A stretch of DNA of 64,000 nucleotides from Scytalidium lignicola (Eukaryota; Ascomycota; Leotiomycetes), in contig NCSJ02000105.1 in assembly GCA_002812745.2 (NCBI GenBank), forward strand, positions 62,001 through 126,000, read 5' to 3'. Positions 11,327-23,388 of the stretch are shown piece by piece. Every line of letters begins with the position of its first letter. Within the stretch, counting starts at the first letter, position 1. Under the pieces are notes generated by a model. That model was not told where the DNA came from, made no database searches, and saw only the letters and a list, made by a program, of their open reading frames with translations. The position numbers and the translations under genes were made by a program.

Positions 11327-13604
11327 ATCAAACCAGACGGAATCTCTTGCCTTATGGTTGCAAAAGGATTCCGTGAGGAGAGAGGGAAAGAGGAGAAAAG
11401 CGTGTGAGCAAGTGCAGCTCTGCTTAAGTGGCTCCTGGGACTCATTGTTGCAGGTAACTTAATCCAGAACAAAGGACTGCTTGGGGGCTGCATCACAGTG
11501 CCTCAGAGCCCCGAGAACTTGCAGCAGCATCCTCCTAATCTCTCATGTAGGATTGGTGATTGTTGTTGGGCTGTTTTTTTGACGTAGTCTTTGACCACTG
11601 AATAGTCCTGAAAACCGCCATCATAGTCCCGCGTCCCTGCTACGCTGGACCACTCATCTGCTCTTCAAGACGCCCAGCCAGGCCAAGTGCTGGGGTTGTA
11701 CCCGCCACATCGCGCCTCTGCTAATTTACCGCCGGGTACCTGTCTATAAGTTACTGTGTATGTCCCTATGCTAACAGCGCGATTGGGATTGCCCTGTGTG
11801 CCTGTGCCTGTGCCTATAGTAAATCATATTTAATTAAATTAAATAGTGAAATGCGTGGTAGATTCGTGTACATATCCAGGTACATCATACACGTGTATTG
11901 TTGGAGTTCAAAATACGATTATTGCAATATGAAATGTGGAGATAGCGAGACAAAGAAGCCCCCATTTCTCAGCCGTGATATCTATCCTAGGCTTAGCGTG
12001 GTCTACACTCTAGCAAATTAGGGGTCTTGTATTAATGTACAACTGCGGCGCTGAGTACGCAAGAACACTCTTTGGGCAGTTGAAAAGTGGGGAGGAAATG
12101 AGTGAAGATCAGATGAGAAGAGCAACAAAGTTGTTCTATGATACTATACCTTTTGCGTTGGTGCTAGATCTGGGCTGACAGTTCACTAGATCTCTGATGT
12201 GACCATGTCGTTGGGGCGGCCTCTTGGCTGGGCATGCACTGTAAATGAGCCTCAAGATTGGGTTATGTCGCACTTAGTACCTTGGTATCAGCAGCTCATG
12301 ACGTTTATTACGATCTTATTGTATAGTTACCTAGGTACACAGCAAAGTGTTCAAATCATGTGCAAATTCACAAGCAGTAATCCATTTAAATCAAATAAAG
12401 ACGGGTTATTTGTTGATTAACGTTTGAAATATTATATGAAGGGAAACTTTGGGCTTATTTTTATTATTTTTATTTTACACTTCTGTTATTCATTTGCACG
12501 TGTAACGCATATTTGAAGAATTTGATCATCATATGGTTCTACAACCCTGTGTCTAAATTCTAACGGATCATCTTATATTCAATTTGCTAGGAAGCTCTTG
12601 ATGATCCTATTAAGACTAATGTTAAAAGTAACTACTAAATAACAACGCATATTACTATTTGCGACAATGTTTTCTTCCATCCGGATTTTACACAAATAAA
12701 CTCTCCCTCTCAACGCACCCGAGGTCTAGTTCTAAGCCGCAAATCCGCCACTCCCGGCAACTCGGAGATACATACAAGAATCCTTTCCATGCTACTGAGT
12801 CAGATGCTTAGGCTCGTACCATACAAACTAACTTCAAATTGTCCATCACTGGCCGGGAACCGCCAACGTCTTTCCTCGTGCTGAAGGATCGAGGAAAGGC
12901 GGAAGAGTTCTCCGGGTATCCACTGTCCATAATTAACTACTTACCACGCTTACGTACTATGTACTCACTCACAGGCTTGAGGCTAGCCAAGAATAATCTG
13001 ACTAGGCCATCCAGAACATCCTGAGCAGCTTCGGATTACCGGGTTTCCACGTNGCAACCCAAGATCTGGTTAGGGTTGCCGTGAATCCAATCCAGATCTC
13101 TGTATTCCGTATATTCCTTACAATTTATTAATATCATAAACCTTATACTGTATGGCGCATGCCTTAAGCCGCATTGTGCAGTTACTGAATCACAGTGATT
13201 GCGGGGCTGCGGGGCAAATCGAATCTCCCTCAAAGACGCGGGGAGATATCTCAACAGTGGGATAAGTTACTGTACAAAGGTACTTGCCACCGAGAGACGT
13301 AATTTACTTAGTGATGAAACAGCAAGTATCTCCACATCGGCTTTTGACCGGAAAGGCTCCCACAAAGCGGGGAGTTAGAGAGAGTGAGGGGCGAATTGGA
13401 AATATACAGCAGGAGGATCGGGAGCAAATCTATTACCGTCCTCCAGCACGCTATCTTGACCCCACCATCTAACTTTATATTACTTAGAGCTGTTGCACTT
13501 AACAGTCTCTAGGCACATGTAAACTTCTGTTGATTCCTTAGGACTTGAATCGAATCGAGTTCTAGAAAGGTAACTCGATCTTAAGCAAGTGGAAGCCGCC
13601 CAAG
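11327..13604. other. Long intergenic region
   Basis: 2.3 kb without a supportable gene. It contains a short (GTGCCT)n run near 11797-11816, AT-rich stretches (11820-11850, 12420-12480) and an N at 13053. Open frames here have no family features. It precedes the decarboxylase-like gene and includes that gene's promoter. Confidence 0.5.
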
Positions 13605-14600
13605 ATGGCTCCTGTTCGTGTGAACTTTGCGGCGGCGCTCTATGACCGCTTCGTGCCTCTGGCCACGGGTGAAGCGCGGACGCCAGGAATCGACCTCAAC
13701 TTCATCGAAGTGCAGCACCCGCGTGATGTCTTCGATCGCATGATTGCGAATCAAGAGTTTGATGCCTCCGAGTTGTCGAGCTCCGAGTACATCACGCGAT
13801 ACGTGGCTGGGGACAGGCGACTCATCGCCATTCCTGTCTTCCCGTCGCGGGTGTTCCGCCATTCCTTCATCGTGGTCAACAAGGATCGAATTAAGAAGCC
13901 CAGCGACCTGAATGGCAAACGCATTGGCGTACAGCTGTATACGATGACGGCCGCGGTCTGGATTAGAGGATTGTTACAGCACGAGTATGGCGTGGATCTG
14001 TCGACGATTGAGTGGGTGGAGGGCAAGATGGAGGGACCTGGATCTCATGGCAAGCCGTCGTCGCTGCCACCTTTGAAGCCGGTCAAGATCACCACCAACA
14101 CCACCAACAAGTCGCTGAGCCAGCTTCTCGAGGACGGCGACATCGATGCCACGCTTGGAGCCGATGTGCCCGAGTGTCTGGGTAAGGCGCCGCATATTGC
14201 GCGTCTCTTCCCCGACTTCAAGGAGGTTGAGAAGGCCTACTTCAAGAAGACGGGGATCTTCCCAATCATGCATCTCGTGGCCGTCCGACGCGACTTCTAT
14301 GAGCAGAACAAGTTCATCGCGTCGGCGCTGTTCAACATGATGAACGATTCGAAGAACATGGCCAAGGCCCGGATGTATTCTACGGGTGCATTGAGATACA
14401 TGCTGCCGTGGTTGGCTTCGGACCTGGATGATATCACGGAGGTGTTTGGCGGAGATAGTTGGCCATACGGAGTAGAAGAGAATCGGAAGACGCTGGAGGC
14501 GCTGGTGCAGTTCTTGGAGGAGCAGAGCATGATCGAGAAGAAGGTGCCTATTGAGGAGTTGTTTGCACCGGTAAGGGAGACCAACTTCAAGATTGGGTGA
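13605..14600 (+). CDS. 4,5-dihydroxyphthalate decarboxylase-like protein (periplasmic-binding-protein-like fold)
   Basis: Intronless, 331 aa, starting at the ATG 13605 (AAGATGG context). It matches the bacterial 4,5-dihydroxyphthalate decarboxylase family (Pht5/OphC type), which removes one carboxylate from 4,5-dihydroxyphthalate to give protocatechuate and has the type II substrate-binding fold. Visible signatures are FDASELSSSEYITRYVAGD, the IPVFPSRVFRHSFI segment, DLNGKRIGVQLYTMTAAVWI and GLLQHEYGVD, in family order and at usual length. There is no signal peptide, so it is probably cytosolic. The coding DNA is clearly more GC-rich than the flanks, and neighbours have two to seven introns, which fits bacterial ancestry. 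The true substrate in fungi is unknown; a related aromatic or dicarboxylic acid is possible. It is followed by an MFS transporter and a FAD monooxygenase on the same strand. Confidence 0.85.
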   Translation: MAPVRVNFAAALYDRFVPLATGEARTPGIDLNFIEVQHPRDVFDRMIANQEFDASELSSSEYITRYVAGDRRLIAIPVFPSRVFRHSFIVVNKDRIKKPSDLNGKRIGVQLYTMTAAVWIRGLLQHEYGVDLSTIEWVEGKMEGPGSHGKPSSLPPLKPVKITTNTTNKSLSQLLEDGDIDATLGADVPECLGKAPHIARLFPDFKEVEKAYFKKTGIFPIMHLVAVRRDFYEQNKFIASALFNMMNDSKNMAKARMYSTGALRYMLPWLASDLDDITEVFGGDSWPYGVEENRKTLEALVQFLEEQSMIEKKVPIEELFAPVRETNFKIG

Positions 14601-15275
14601 GTATCTGTTACCGTACGTAGTCCGGGGGTGCAAATTAGAACGGAGAGCTGTACCGTAGATAGAATTAATGGAATAAATTTAATGTCAACATTCAACGTGC
14701 CGAGAAGAGGAATTACAATGTCGTTCCCGGGATTTTATGCTTCACGTGATAATTATGTAAAGTATCCCATTGGTTGACGGCTTTTTGTGTTCATTTTTTG
14801 TATTTTTGTATCTTTGTAATAATATTTACTTCCTCTCCCCCTATCCTGGGAGACAAACCCCGGATTCCAACCCCGAGCAGCTGGAGAAGCGGGGGGTGCT
14901 TAGGTAAGCAGGGCTTCTGCAACGGGGAGTTTCTCCACACCGACAACTCTCCAATTTTGCATGCGCCACCAAAACACGGCACTTGCGAAGACTCTGTTGG
15001 CCAAGTCCCTTGAACCTCTTTCTTCCCCCCAACCAACCTCTCACTCAGCCGTTGTATTCCCTCCCCAAAGGAACAGTTGCTTATGAGAGGTCCGGGAATC
15101 ACTTCCGTCACCTCCTTCTTCCCCAGACCTGGCCTCGAACAACAAGGGAAAGGATAAGTAGAGACATCCCCAACCTCACTACCCATGCTCCTCCTCCTCC
15201 TCCCCCCCTTTCTTTGATCTTTGCCAGCATTTTGGTTTCTTCGACAAGAGCTTTGGAAAGGCGCGTTCAACAATA
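14601..15275. promoter_or_regulatory. Promoter/5' region of the MFS gene
   Basis: Pyrimidine-rich blocks (CCTCCTCCTCCTCCCCCC near 15189-15208) directly upstream of the start codon are typical of fungal 5' UTRs. No gene was seen. Overlapping minus-strand open frames are low-complexity. Confidence 0.4.
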
Positions 15276-17328
15276 ATGGCCTTTAACAGCGATAAAGATG
15301 TTCGCAGGTCGCTGCACATAGACGACGCCGATGCTGACCCGGAGGTGCAAAAATCCGCCGAGCATATCGACCTCAAGCTTGACGATCGCGGGTTGCCACT
15401 CGTACCCCAGCCAAGTGATCACAAAGACGATCCGTTGGTAAATATTTCCCTCTATCTCCTTTCCTGCAATCCTACTACCCTGTCAATTTTCGGTTTGGTA
15501 TAAAAATATTTTTCTAACACGTCGATTTCTTAAGAATTGGTCGCTATGGTACAAGTATTACGTCTTGTTTGTCATCTGCCTGCTCGGATTCCTAGTTCAA
15601 TGTAAGCTTTCCCCCCCCTCCTCTAAGCTCCCTCTAAGTCTAAGGGGAAAAAAGATCCAAAGAATTTTGAAATGAACTGATTTTTGTGATGTTTAATTAG
15701 TCGGTGCCGGTTTTGTCCCTGCTGCTTTCGGTCCTATTTCAAAGGAATTGAAGGTTACTAGACAGCAGGCTAGCTATCTCACCACATCGTATACGCTGCT
15801 CGGTGGTGTCACGCCTTTGCTCATTACCCCGTTTGCCAATATTTATGGACGTCGACCGGTTTATATTGTGCGTTGACACCATCCCTAAAATCTTTAATTA
15901 GCTTCTCTCTTTTTATTTGTATTTTGTGCTTTGTGTTTTGCTAACTGCGGAAAATATAGATCTTTACGACAATTGCCATGGCCGCCAATATTGGTTCTGG
16001 GTATGCAAAGTCTTATGCCACGGAAATCGTGTCTCGTGTCTTTGTTGGTGTTGGAGCCAGCGCTGCTCTCGCCATCAGTGGAGCTACTGTAAGCTTTGCC
16101 CTTCGTTAAGGTAATGACTTGCCTTTTTTTCATCTAACGAGAAATCCAGATTTGTGATATGTTCTTCCAAGGAGAGCGTGGTAAATTCATGGGATTCTAT
16201 GCTTTGGCTATTACGAATGGGGTACGTAACATACAACTAACTAACTGACTTGAGAAGAAGGAAAAATCTTTGCTAACTAACATCTGCAGCCTCACTTTGG
16301 TCCTATCGCAGGAGGTTTTGTAGCTTTAAATATCGGGTGGAGATGGATCTTCTTTGTAAGAGCCTACTTTAATTTGACTCCCCTGTAGTGTTCATGCGCT
16401 AATACCCCGGAAAAGATCAACGCAATTATGTTGGGTAGTGTCACTTTACTGCTCATCTTTACGTTTCCAGAAACTTTGTTCTCCCGTGATGACTACAGCA
16501 ATCTTGAAAAGCGCTCGTATTGGTCAAAGATTATGTTCCATGGCAAGGTCTTGAATCGGCCAATCCGATTGGCAGACTTTGGCAACAACTTCAAAATGAT
16601 GAAATACTGGGCCGTTATAATCCCATGTGTTTACTATGCCACGTAAGAATTACCCTTGGTCTTCTGATACCTATCAAACTAGACCTCTTGACTAACCGCA
16701 ACCCTTTTTTTTCAGTGCCAATACCTATGGAAGTATCATCTTCGTCCTCACAGCTTCAAGTATCACAGATAAGCTTTACCACTTTGATACCGCTCAAAAC
16801 GGATTATTGCTGGGTATCCCCTTAACCTTGGGTTGTCTCATCGGAGAATCATGTACCGGCTGGATTAGTGATATGCTTGTCAATCGCTATGCTGCCCGTC
16901 ACGATGGCTACCGAAAGCCTGAAGTTCGTTTGCACTTAGCTTTCCTCGCCCTCTTCCTTCCCGTCGGTCTAATCATCCACGGAGTCTGTGTCCAGAACGG
17001 GACCCCTTGGATCGGTTTGGCCGTGGGAATGGTTGTCACCAGTCTTGGTCTTCAAGCAGGAACAACTTTAACCTACGCCTACTGCACTGATTGCTACAAG
17101 CCACAAGCTGCTGAGATCTCGACCCTGATCAACTTGGCTCGACAAATGTTTGCGTTCACCATCGGATTCTACGCACTTCCATTTGGCGAGAGCGCTGGGT
17201 TTGGTGTCGCTTGGGGCGTGTTGGCTGCTATCCAGTTTGTGACTTGGCTTCCACTGTTAATACTGGTCTGGAAGGGGGAGGAAATCCGAGAGCGTCAAGG
17301 AGAGCCTAATCTTCACAAGGATCTATAA
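15276..17328 (+). CDS. MFS transporter, DHA1/Hol1-like, 500 aa
   Basis: Eight exons: 15276..15437, 15535..15601, 15701..15867, 15960..16088, 16150..16221, 16290..16355, 16416..16642 and 16716..17328. They total 1503 nt, in frame throughout, with GT-AG introns of 60-99 nt. The N-terminus is hydrophilic and cytosolic, ending in the DHA1 motif DPLNWSLWYK. Twelve membrane helices are expected. The loop 2-3 MFS motif is visible as PFANIYGRRPVYI, and the helix-4 region as SRVFVGVGASAALAISGATI. It is a plasma-membrane proton-coupled carrier. Its place between a decarboxylase and an aromatic hydroxylase gene suggests import of an aromatic acid, but DHA1 members also export drugs or move cations, so the substrate is an inference. 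Confidence 0.9.
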
Positions 17329-18126
17329 CCTCCTGGTGTAGTGTCTCCAATTTTTTTTCCCGACGACAAGTTTCCTTTCTATCTCTTGTGATAGTTGTAT
17401 ATCCCCAAGCCTGAAAATGTTTCTCGCTTTTTACCTTATTTGTAATTCCTTGTAAGAACATTTGAGAGCGAGCGTGCAAGAGGTGGAAAGAGTTTTTTTT
17501 TTATGTTTGCCGAAAGTCGTTGTTAATCTTTTTTGTTTGTATTTTCTTGAATCGTTAAAAGGAAGTGCAAAAAAGACGCTTTTGGTGACATCCTACAATT
17601 TTGAGTTGCTCTCTCTCTATTCTTAATGTGAATAAAACTGTATTTAAATGTGATTCTACTCCTTCTGTATATATCATGCAAAGAAATTATGGTCTGATTA
17701 CATGTGGCGTGACTATGGTGTTTTGATATTGCCAGTTATTGCAGTACCCCTTTGTGATTTCGGTGATCTATTGTTTGCTGTTGGCTGCAGCTGCTGTATG
17801 ACCACTGTCCGGGGAGATAACGCGGAGGTTCATATCCTAACATCTGACTACTCCGGAAAGACGAAACCACCAAAAATTCTGTAATCCGGAAAGATATTCC
17901 GGTGGCGCTAATCTAGTGCTCTTTGATGTGGAGACCGGGGCATTCGGGGGGCAGGAGCTTGTAACTTTTCCTGAATTATTGGAACCTCAATATATAATAA
18001 CTTTGATAAAGCTCAGATAGAACCTTAATGCTATATTAGAACCCGCTCTGACCCCTATCTCAAGAGCATAGGATTCGGAAGAATATTTTCAGCAAGAGAA
18101 AAGCTAGTGGATTATCAAATCAAATC
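17329..18126. other. 3' region of MFS and promoter of FAD monooxygenase
   Basis: T-rich downstream of the MFS stop, with an AATAAA hexamer near 17631 that could serve polyadenylation. There is a possible GATA-type site (TTATCA) just upstream of the monooxygenase start. No gene was seen. Confidence 0.4.
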
Positions 18127-19511
18127 ATGCAGCCAAGCGATTTCAAAGTAGCAATTGTCGGGGGCGGAATTGGCGGATTAGCTTGTGCTCTTTCTCTTGC
18201 ACACCACTGCCCTGGACTGAAGCTCGACGTGTACGAGCAGGCTGAGCAGTATTCGGAAATTGGCGCGGGTGTAGGGATTGCGGTTAACGCTACCAAGATC
18301 CTGCATCGCCTGGGTGTTGGGAAGGAGGCCAATGCCATCTCAGGAGAGCGGAATGGCGTGCATCGAAGTATGAAGCGGTGGGATGATGGCGGGGAAATCG
18401 TTACCATTGGGGCTGGGTTTGATAAGGGCGATATCAAACAATTGTCAGTCCACCGTGCAGAGTTGTTGGAAGTCCTTTTCAATGCTGTGAAGGAGAGGGG
18501 GATTGCCAACCTTCATGTTAACAAACGATGTGTTGGTGTTAAGGTAAGTACATGCCAAGGAAATTAGTTCACGTCCTCCTGGCTAACATCAACAAGGATG
18601 CTGGAGATAAGGTAATCATCTCCTTTGAAGATGGAACGGAGGCAGATGCCAACTTTGTCGTTGGATGTGATGGCATTCACTCCCGCATTCGAGGACAATT
18701 CATGCCTGATAAACCAAGATACTCTGGACGAATCGTCTATCGTGGCCTGCTTCCCCTTGCTGACGCCAAGGAGTTCTGGCCATATGATTCATATGCTGTA
18801 AGTTGGTTAGGGAAGGATAAACACTTCCTTGTATTCCCCATCAGCCAAAACAAGACCTTGAACGTTGTCGGATTTGTTACCAAGCCATTAGAAGAGCTCG
18901 GTGACTTGAAGGAGAGTTGGAGCACGACTGCTCCGCGAGAAGAAATTGAGAAGGAGTATGAAGACTGGGACCCAACAGTCCTAAAGGTCATCAAGTGCAT
19001 GCAACCAAGGCCGGGAAAGTGGCTTCTGAACGACCGTGAACTGCTTTCTCAGTGGGTGTACTTCGATGGCAAGTTGGCCCTGTTAGGGGATGCAGCACAC
19101 GCCATGTTGCCACATCAAGGTATGAGCACTTCTCTAAGTTCGTTTTCCATTTTATATATACTCACAATAACTCCAGGTTCTGGAGCTGGACACGCCATTG
19201 AAGATGGATATATTCTTGGAAAAGCCTTACAAGACTTCTTCAAGGACTCAGAAGCTGGCAAGACGGATCTGACCACCTGGACACATGTTTATCAGAATGT
19301 TCGTCTTCCAAGAGCGCAAAAGGCCCAGATTACATCTCGACAAGCTGGAGAGGTTTATGAGATGCAGGGAGAGGCCTTTAAGGGTCTCACATTCGATGAA
19401 TGCCTCCCAATAGTTGCCGAGAAGCTGAAGACTCGTATGAATTGGGTCTGGGGTGCTGATATTGATGCAGAGTACGATGCAGTTGTAAAAGGTGCTGGAT
19501 TGCGGGAGTAA
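18127..19511 (+). CDS. FAD-dependent monooxygenase, salicylate-hydroxylase-like, 424 aa
   Basis: Class A flavoprotein monooxygenase that hydroxylates aromatic rings using NAD(P)H and O2. Exons are 18127..18543, 18597..19119 and 19177..19511, with introns of 53 and 57 nt. The Rossmann FAD motif is VAIVGGGIGGLACAL (residues 8-22). The DG motif is GCDGIHSRIRG (about 162-172). The second FAD motif is LLGDAAHAMLPHQGSGAG (about 301-318), where the second intron splits the glycine codon. A conserved arginine follows the GNAT-like segment (LPRAQKAQ). No membrane or signal segment is seen, so it is cytosolic. It lies 0.8 kb after the MFS gene on the same strand. A salicylate or hydroxybenzoate substrate is inferred from family resemblance; 6-hydroxynicotinate-type or secondary-metabolite hydroxylases are alternatives. 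Confidence 0.9.
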
Positions 19512-20940
19512 TTTGGTTTATTATGGATTTTAGGGACCAAAATGTTATTATTACTACTATTATATTAGAAAGAGTTGGGAAGGCTATGACTTCAACGCCT
19601 GAATGATTGCTTAGTCTATGATGCGATCGGAGACTGGTTTGGTAGAGCTTCTGGGAATAGCTATTCACGATGCCATTGTGTATATATTATCTATTTACGC
19701 TGAGTGGTTCTGTGTTCTTTTAGAAGATATAAACTTTCTTTTCCTTCGTAATTATATTCTATGTTCGGCTATTCTTAATCAGGCGCCTGTATAGATTCCT
19801 CGGGCTATGTAGTAGTATACAATGTTTTTGTTACGGATTGTGACAAGCGAATTCCCTCTCTTCCTCCTCATTACTAGTGTTGGGAAGTTGATATTTTACA
19901 ACTTATGAGAGATAAGGAAATACCACATAGCACTGTCGATATTGCAGAGTTCAATTTAGAGGTAATGTTGCTCGTAGCTAAGCTCCATTAAAGAGCACAA
20001 TGTTCCACGCTCAAGGACACTCGATCCTAGTATATCAAGTAATGAACAGATAAATATACACACTGGTCAAAGAAAGAAGTTGCTTAGTTAATATCCTTTC
20101 GTTAGTAGCGGAACCACAAGTGTCGAGCTAGAACTCCTTCTAAAATTCCCCACCGTTACGCATCCCTAAAGTCATTATAAGAGAAAGCCTACTTCAATTC
20201 TAGTCTAAGGCTTAACCATTCGGGGAGATTCGTTTTTACGCTGCTAAGCAGGATACAACATGGTTGGCAAACGTGGGTGTTTTGTGAATTTCTCCTCATA
20301 GACTTGGTAGATTGTTAGCAAATATGCCATAATTAAACATTGAAGTCTAGATTATATTGCATGTTTTCTTTGATCTTTTTCCACCTCAAGATTGGCCTCT
20401 TCTTTAATCAATTTATTCATTTTCAAGCCATCCGGTCCGAGGATGGTGCTGGGAATATTAGCTGTATTACTTTTAATGCCTGTTTTCGACATAACTTCCC
20501 CTCCTTTACAAATTAGTGAGTTCACAAGGATGGCATTCGTATCAAACCGAGGTTTTCTCGAGCCAATTGTCGACTTTGGAGGGACATTGGCAGAAGACTT
20601 CACAGGTACAGAAAACACCGTTGGTGAATTTCAGCATAATTGAAAGCTAAGCTCCGAGACTCAAACTTAGCCTGAGTCTGTTACGTTGATGTTGTTACTG
20701 CATGGCAGAGTGACCGTAAATAATGCTTCTAAGTAAATCACAAGCGCATTAAAANTTTTGACTAACATCAAAATCAGCGGTAAAGATAGACCAGACTTTG
20801 CCCTTCTAAGATCCCACTCTTGTTTCTCCAACCTTACGTTGCCACGTGCAAGTCCATAATCAAGGATACATCTTAGTTGAGTTGACGCGGGATAATCTTC
20901 CCTTTGTAGTAAGTTATTGGGAATTATTTAATCATCTTAG
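19512..20940. other. Intergenic
   Basis: No supportable gene. Two overlapping 80-90 aa open frames lie on opposite strands near 20352-20643 and have no family features. There is one N at 20755. Confidence 0.45.
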
Positions 20941-21190
20941 ATAGACGTAGGTAACAAGAATTCCTTATCAGCGTTGGAAGGGTTTGGTGATGTGATGCGA
21001 AGTCGCCGATAAGAATGACGTTGTATTAAGTCCTTATCAGAAATCATAACTAGTGGATCTAAATTCCCCGGAAGGCTGAGATACTACATATATTAGGAAA
21101 ATTTCAGAAAACTAGAAACCATATACTATACTTATCAAAAGAACGGCCTTCTACGACTAAAGCAATTTCTACTTAAGCCGTTCGCTAAAG
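20941..21190 (+). promoter_or_regulatory. Amine oxidase promoter with four GATA-factor sites
   Basis: HGATAR-type sites in either orientation occur at 20964-20971 (CTTATCAG), 21007-21013 (CGATAAG), 21033-21040 (CTTATCAG) and 21131-21137 (CTTATCA), all within 230 bp of the amine oxidase start. This is the expected binding site of AreA/NIT2 nitrogen regulators, and fungal amine oxidases are commonly under nitrogen control. Binding itself is inferred. Confidence 0.55.
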
Positions 21191-23388
21191 ATGTCTATTC
21201 CTATGGGCACTGCCGCAAGCCCTCATCCTCTTGATCCGTTGTTTCCTCATGAAATCTCACTTGTAAGCATCCCGTATTCTCCTTTACCAGACACAGTACT
21301 AGAGCTAAAAGCGACATGCAAGGCTTCCAAACTTGTTAGGAACACATTTCCGACCAGTAACCTCATCTTCAGAGCTATCACATTACATGAGCCTGCCAAA
21401 AGGTCACTGGTAGCTTATTTGGATGCAGAACGACGAGCATTGCCTCTTCCCCCACTTCCTCCACGAGTTGCCAATGTGCTATACTACTTAGATAAGCCCA
21501 CCCAGTTCCGTGAGCTGAAAGTCAATCTCTCAGATCATACTATTTTTGCGCAGAAGAACTTAGACGGGAAACATGCTTTTGTTGATGCTGGTGAAATGAA
21601 AAAATGCGAAAAGGCATGTCTCGACGATGTTAATGTTCAAGAAGCCATCAAGGAATTAGAATTGCCAAAAGAAGCAATCGTTGTTTGTGACCCATGGACT
21701 TATTCTCCTGATGGCGAAAACGATATGAGCCGAAGGGTTGTGCTGGTATGAGGTAACCTCTGTGTTTCACACATTCTACCACTAACATTCTTGTAGTGTT
21801 TCATGTACATGAAGCTTGGACAACATGGCGATGCTAACCATTATGCTTACCCGCTGGATATTGTAGTTGAATTAGATGATGAACAAAAGGTCATGCAAAT
21901 CTTGAAGCTGCCATCCAGCGAAAATGATCCGATGGTACCCGCAAAGGGCAACCTCAAGCCATTCGACCGTAGAAAGATCCACTCAACAAGTGAATATCAT
22001 CCAGACTTAGTTCCAGAACGTAGGACTACAACGAAACCTTATCAAGTAACACAACCTCAAGGTCCTTCATTTAAGGTGCAAGGGAATCTCCTCACTTGGG
22101 AGAAATGGAGGTTTAGAGTTGGCTTCAACTATAGGGAAGGGATGGTCATTCATGATGTTAGCTACGACGGAAGACAGGTCTTTCATAGACTATCTTGTTC
22201 CGAAATGTTTGTCCCATATGGTGACCCTCGACGGCCGTATCCTCGAAAGGCTGCCTTCGACTTTGGCAATAACGGAGCTGGGGTCAATGCTAACAATCTA
22301 GAGCTTGGTGAGTCAGATCAAGGATTCCTGCTGTCTTTTGCTGACTTGGCAAAACAGGATGTGATTGCTTGGGACATATCAAGTACTTTAATGCATATCA
22401 TCATACTAATGACGGTGTGCCCGTGGAGCTTCCTAACGTAATATGTTGCCATGAAATTGACGACGGGATCCTTTGGAAACATACTAATTATCGTACTAAC
22501 AATGCTGTTGTTACACGATCTCGTGTACTCGTCTTACAGACAATTATCACCGTGAGCAATTATGAATATATATTCGCGTTCCAGTTTAACCAAGCCGCTG
22601 AGATCACGTACGAAGTGAGAGCCACTGGTATTTTGAGCACTAACCCGATTGATATCGGGGATAATGTGTCTTACGGGACTATCGTCGCCCCTGGCGTTAT
22701 GGCTCCATATCACCAACATCTCTTCTGTCTTCGAATCGACCCTGCTATCGATGGGCATCAGAACTCACTCTTAGTCGAGGAATCTGTTCCGATGCCCTCA
22801 GATGATCCGACTAACGCTAGCCGTGTCGGTTATGTGACTACTAAGGAGTATATCGAGAGCGAGACTCCCCTTGAGACAGACCACAGGACTGGACGTGTAT
22901 TCAAGATTGTAAACGAAAACGTCAGAAACCCTGTTACTGGCACTCCGGTTGGATACAAATTAGTGCCACATTACTCACAGATGCTTCTTGCTCACCCTAC
23001 TTCGTACCATTCCATTCGATCTGAATTTGGCAGCCACCCGCTCTGGGTCACAAAATACCAAGATAACGAGCTTTTCGCTGCTGGAGAGTATACATTGCAA
23101 TCAGAAGTTGGCTCGGGTGTAGAAACTTGGATCAAATCACGAGAGAAGTCACAATCCGTCAGGAACGAGGACATTGTCATCTGGCACACCTTCGGCACCA
23201 CCCACAATCCTCGTGTTGAGGACTGGCCTGTGATGCCCGTCGAGAAGATGATGGTTACACTGAAGCCCATAAATTTCTTCTCTCGTAACCCAGCCTTGGA
23301 TGTTTCTATCTCTAAGCAAGCTGACAATAAGAGTGTGTTGGTAACTGCTACTGCTGATCCTACTTGCTGCGTAACACCGAAGCTGTGA
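21191..23388 (+). CDS. Copper amine oxidase, 698 aa
   Basis: Oxidatively deaminates primary amines to aldehyde, ammonia and H2O2 using copper and topaquinone (TPQ). Exons are 21191..21745, 21797..22307 and 22358..23388, and the frame is intact. Visible residues: the catalytic base Asp about 340 in AFDFGNNGAG, the TPQ precursor Tyr about 424 in SNYEY, copper ligands His about 474 and 476 in YHQHLF, and a third His in WHTFGTTHNPRVEDWP. The second intron splits the glycine of LELGCDCLG, a segment typical of the family. It has no signal peptide, so it is intracellular. The C-terminus PKL is a weak variant of a peroxisomal PTS1 signal. GATA sites upstream fit use of amines as a nitrogen source. 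Confidence 0.95.

Noticed and set aside
13974..14633. 219-aa minus-strand frame opposite the decarboxylase gene
   Set aside because: Antisense shadow of a GC-rich gene; composition dominated by Arg/Leu/His with no family match.
14791..15273. 160-aa minus-strand frame before the MFS gene
   Set aside because: Low complexity (Gly/Arg/Lys-rich), complementary to a pyrimidine-rich 5' UTR; shadow frame.
20352..20643. Overlapping 80-90 aa frames on both strands
   Set aside because: No family features, no splice partners, and mirror-image open frames suggest chance.
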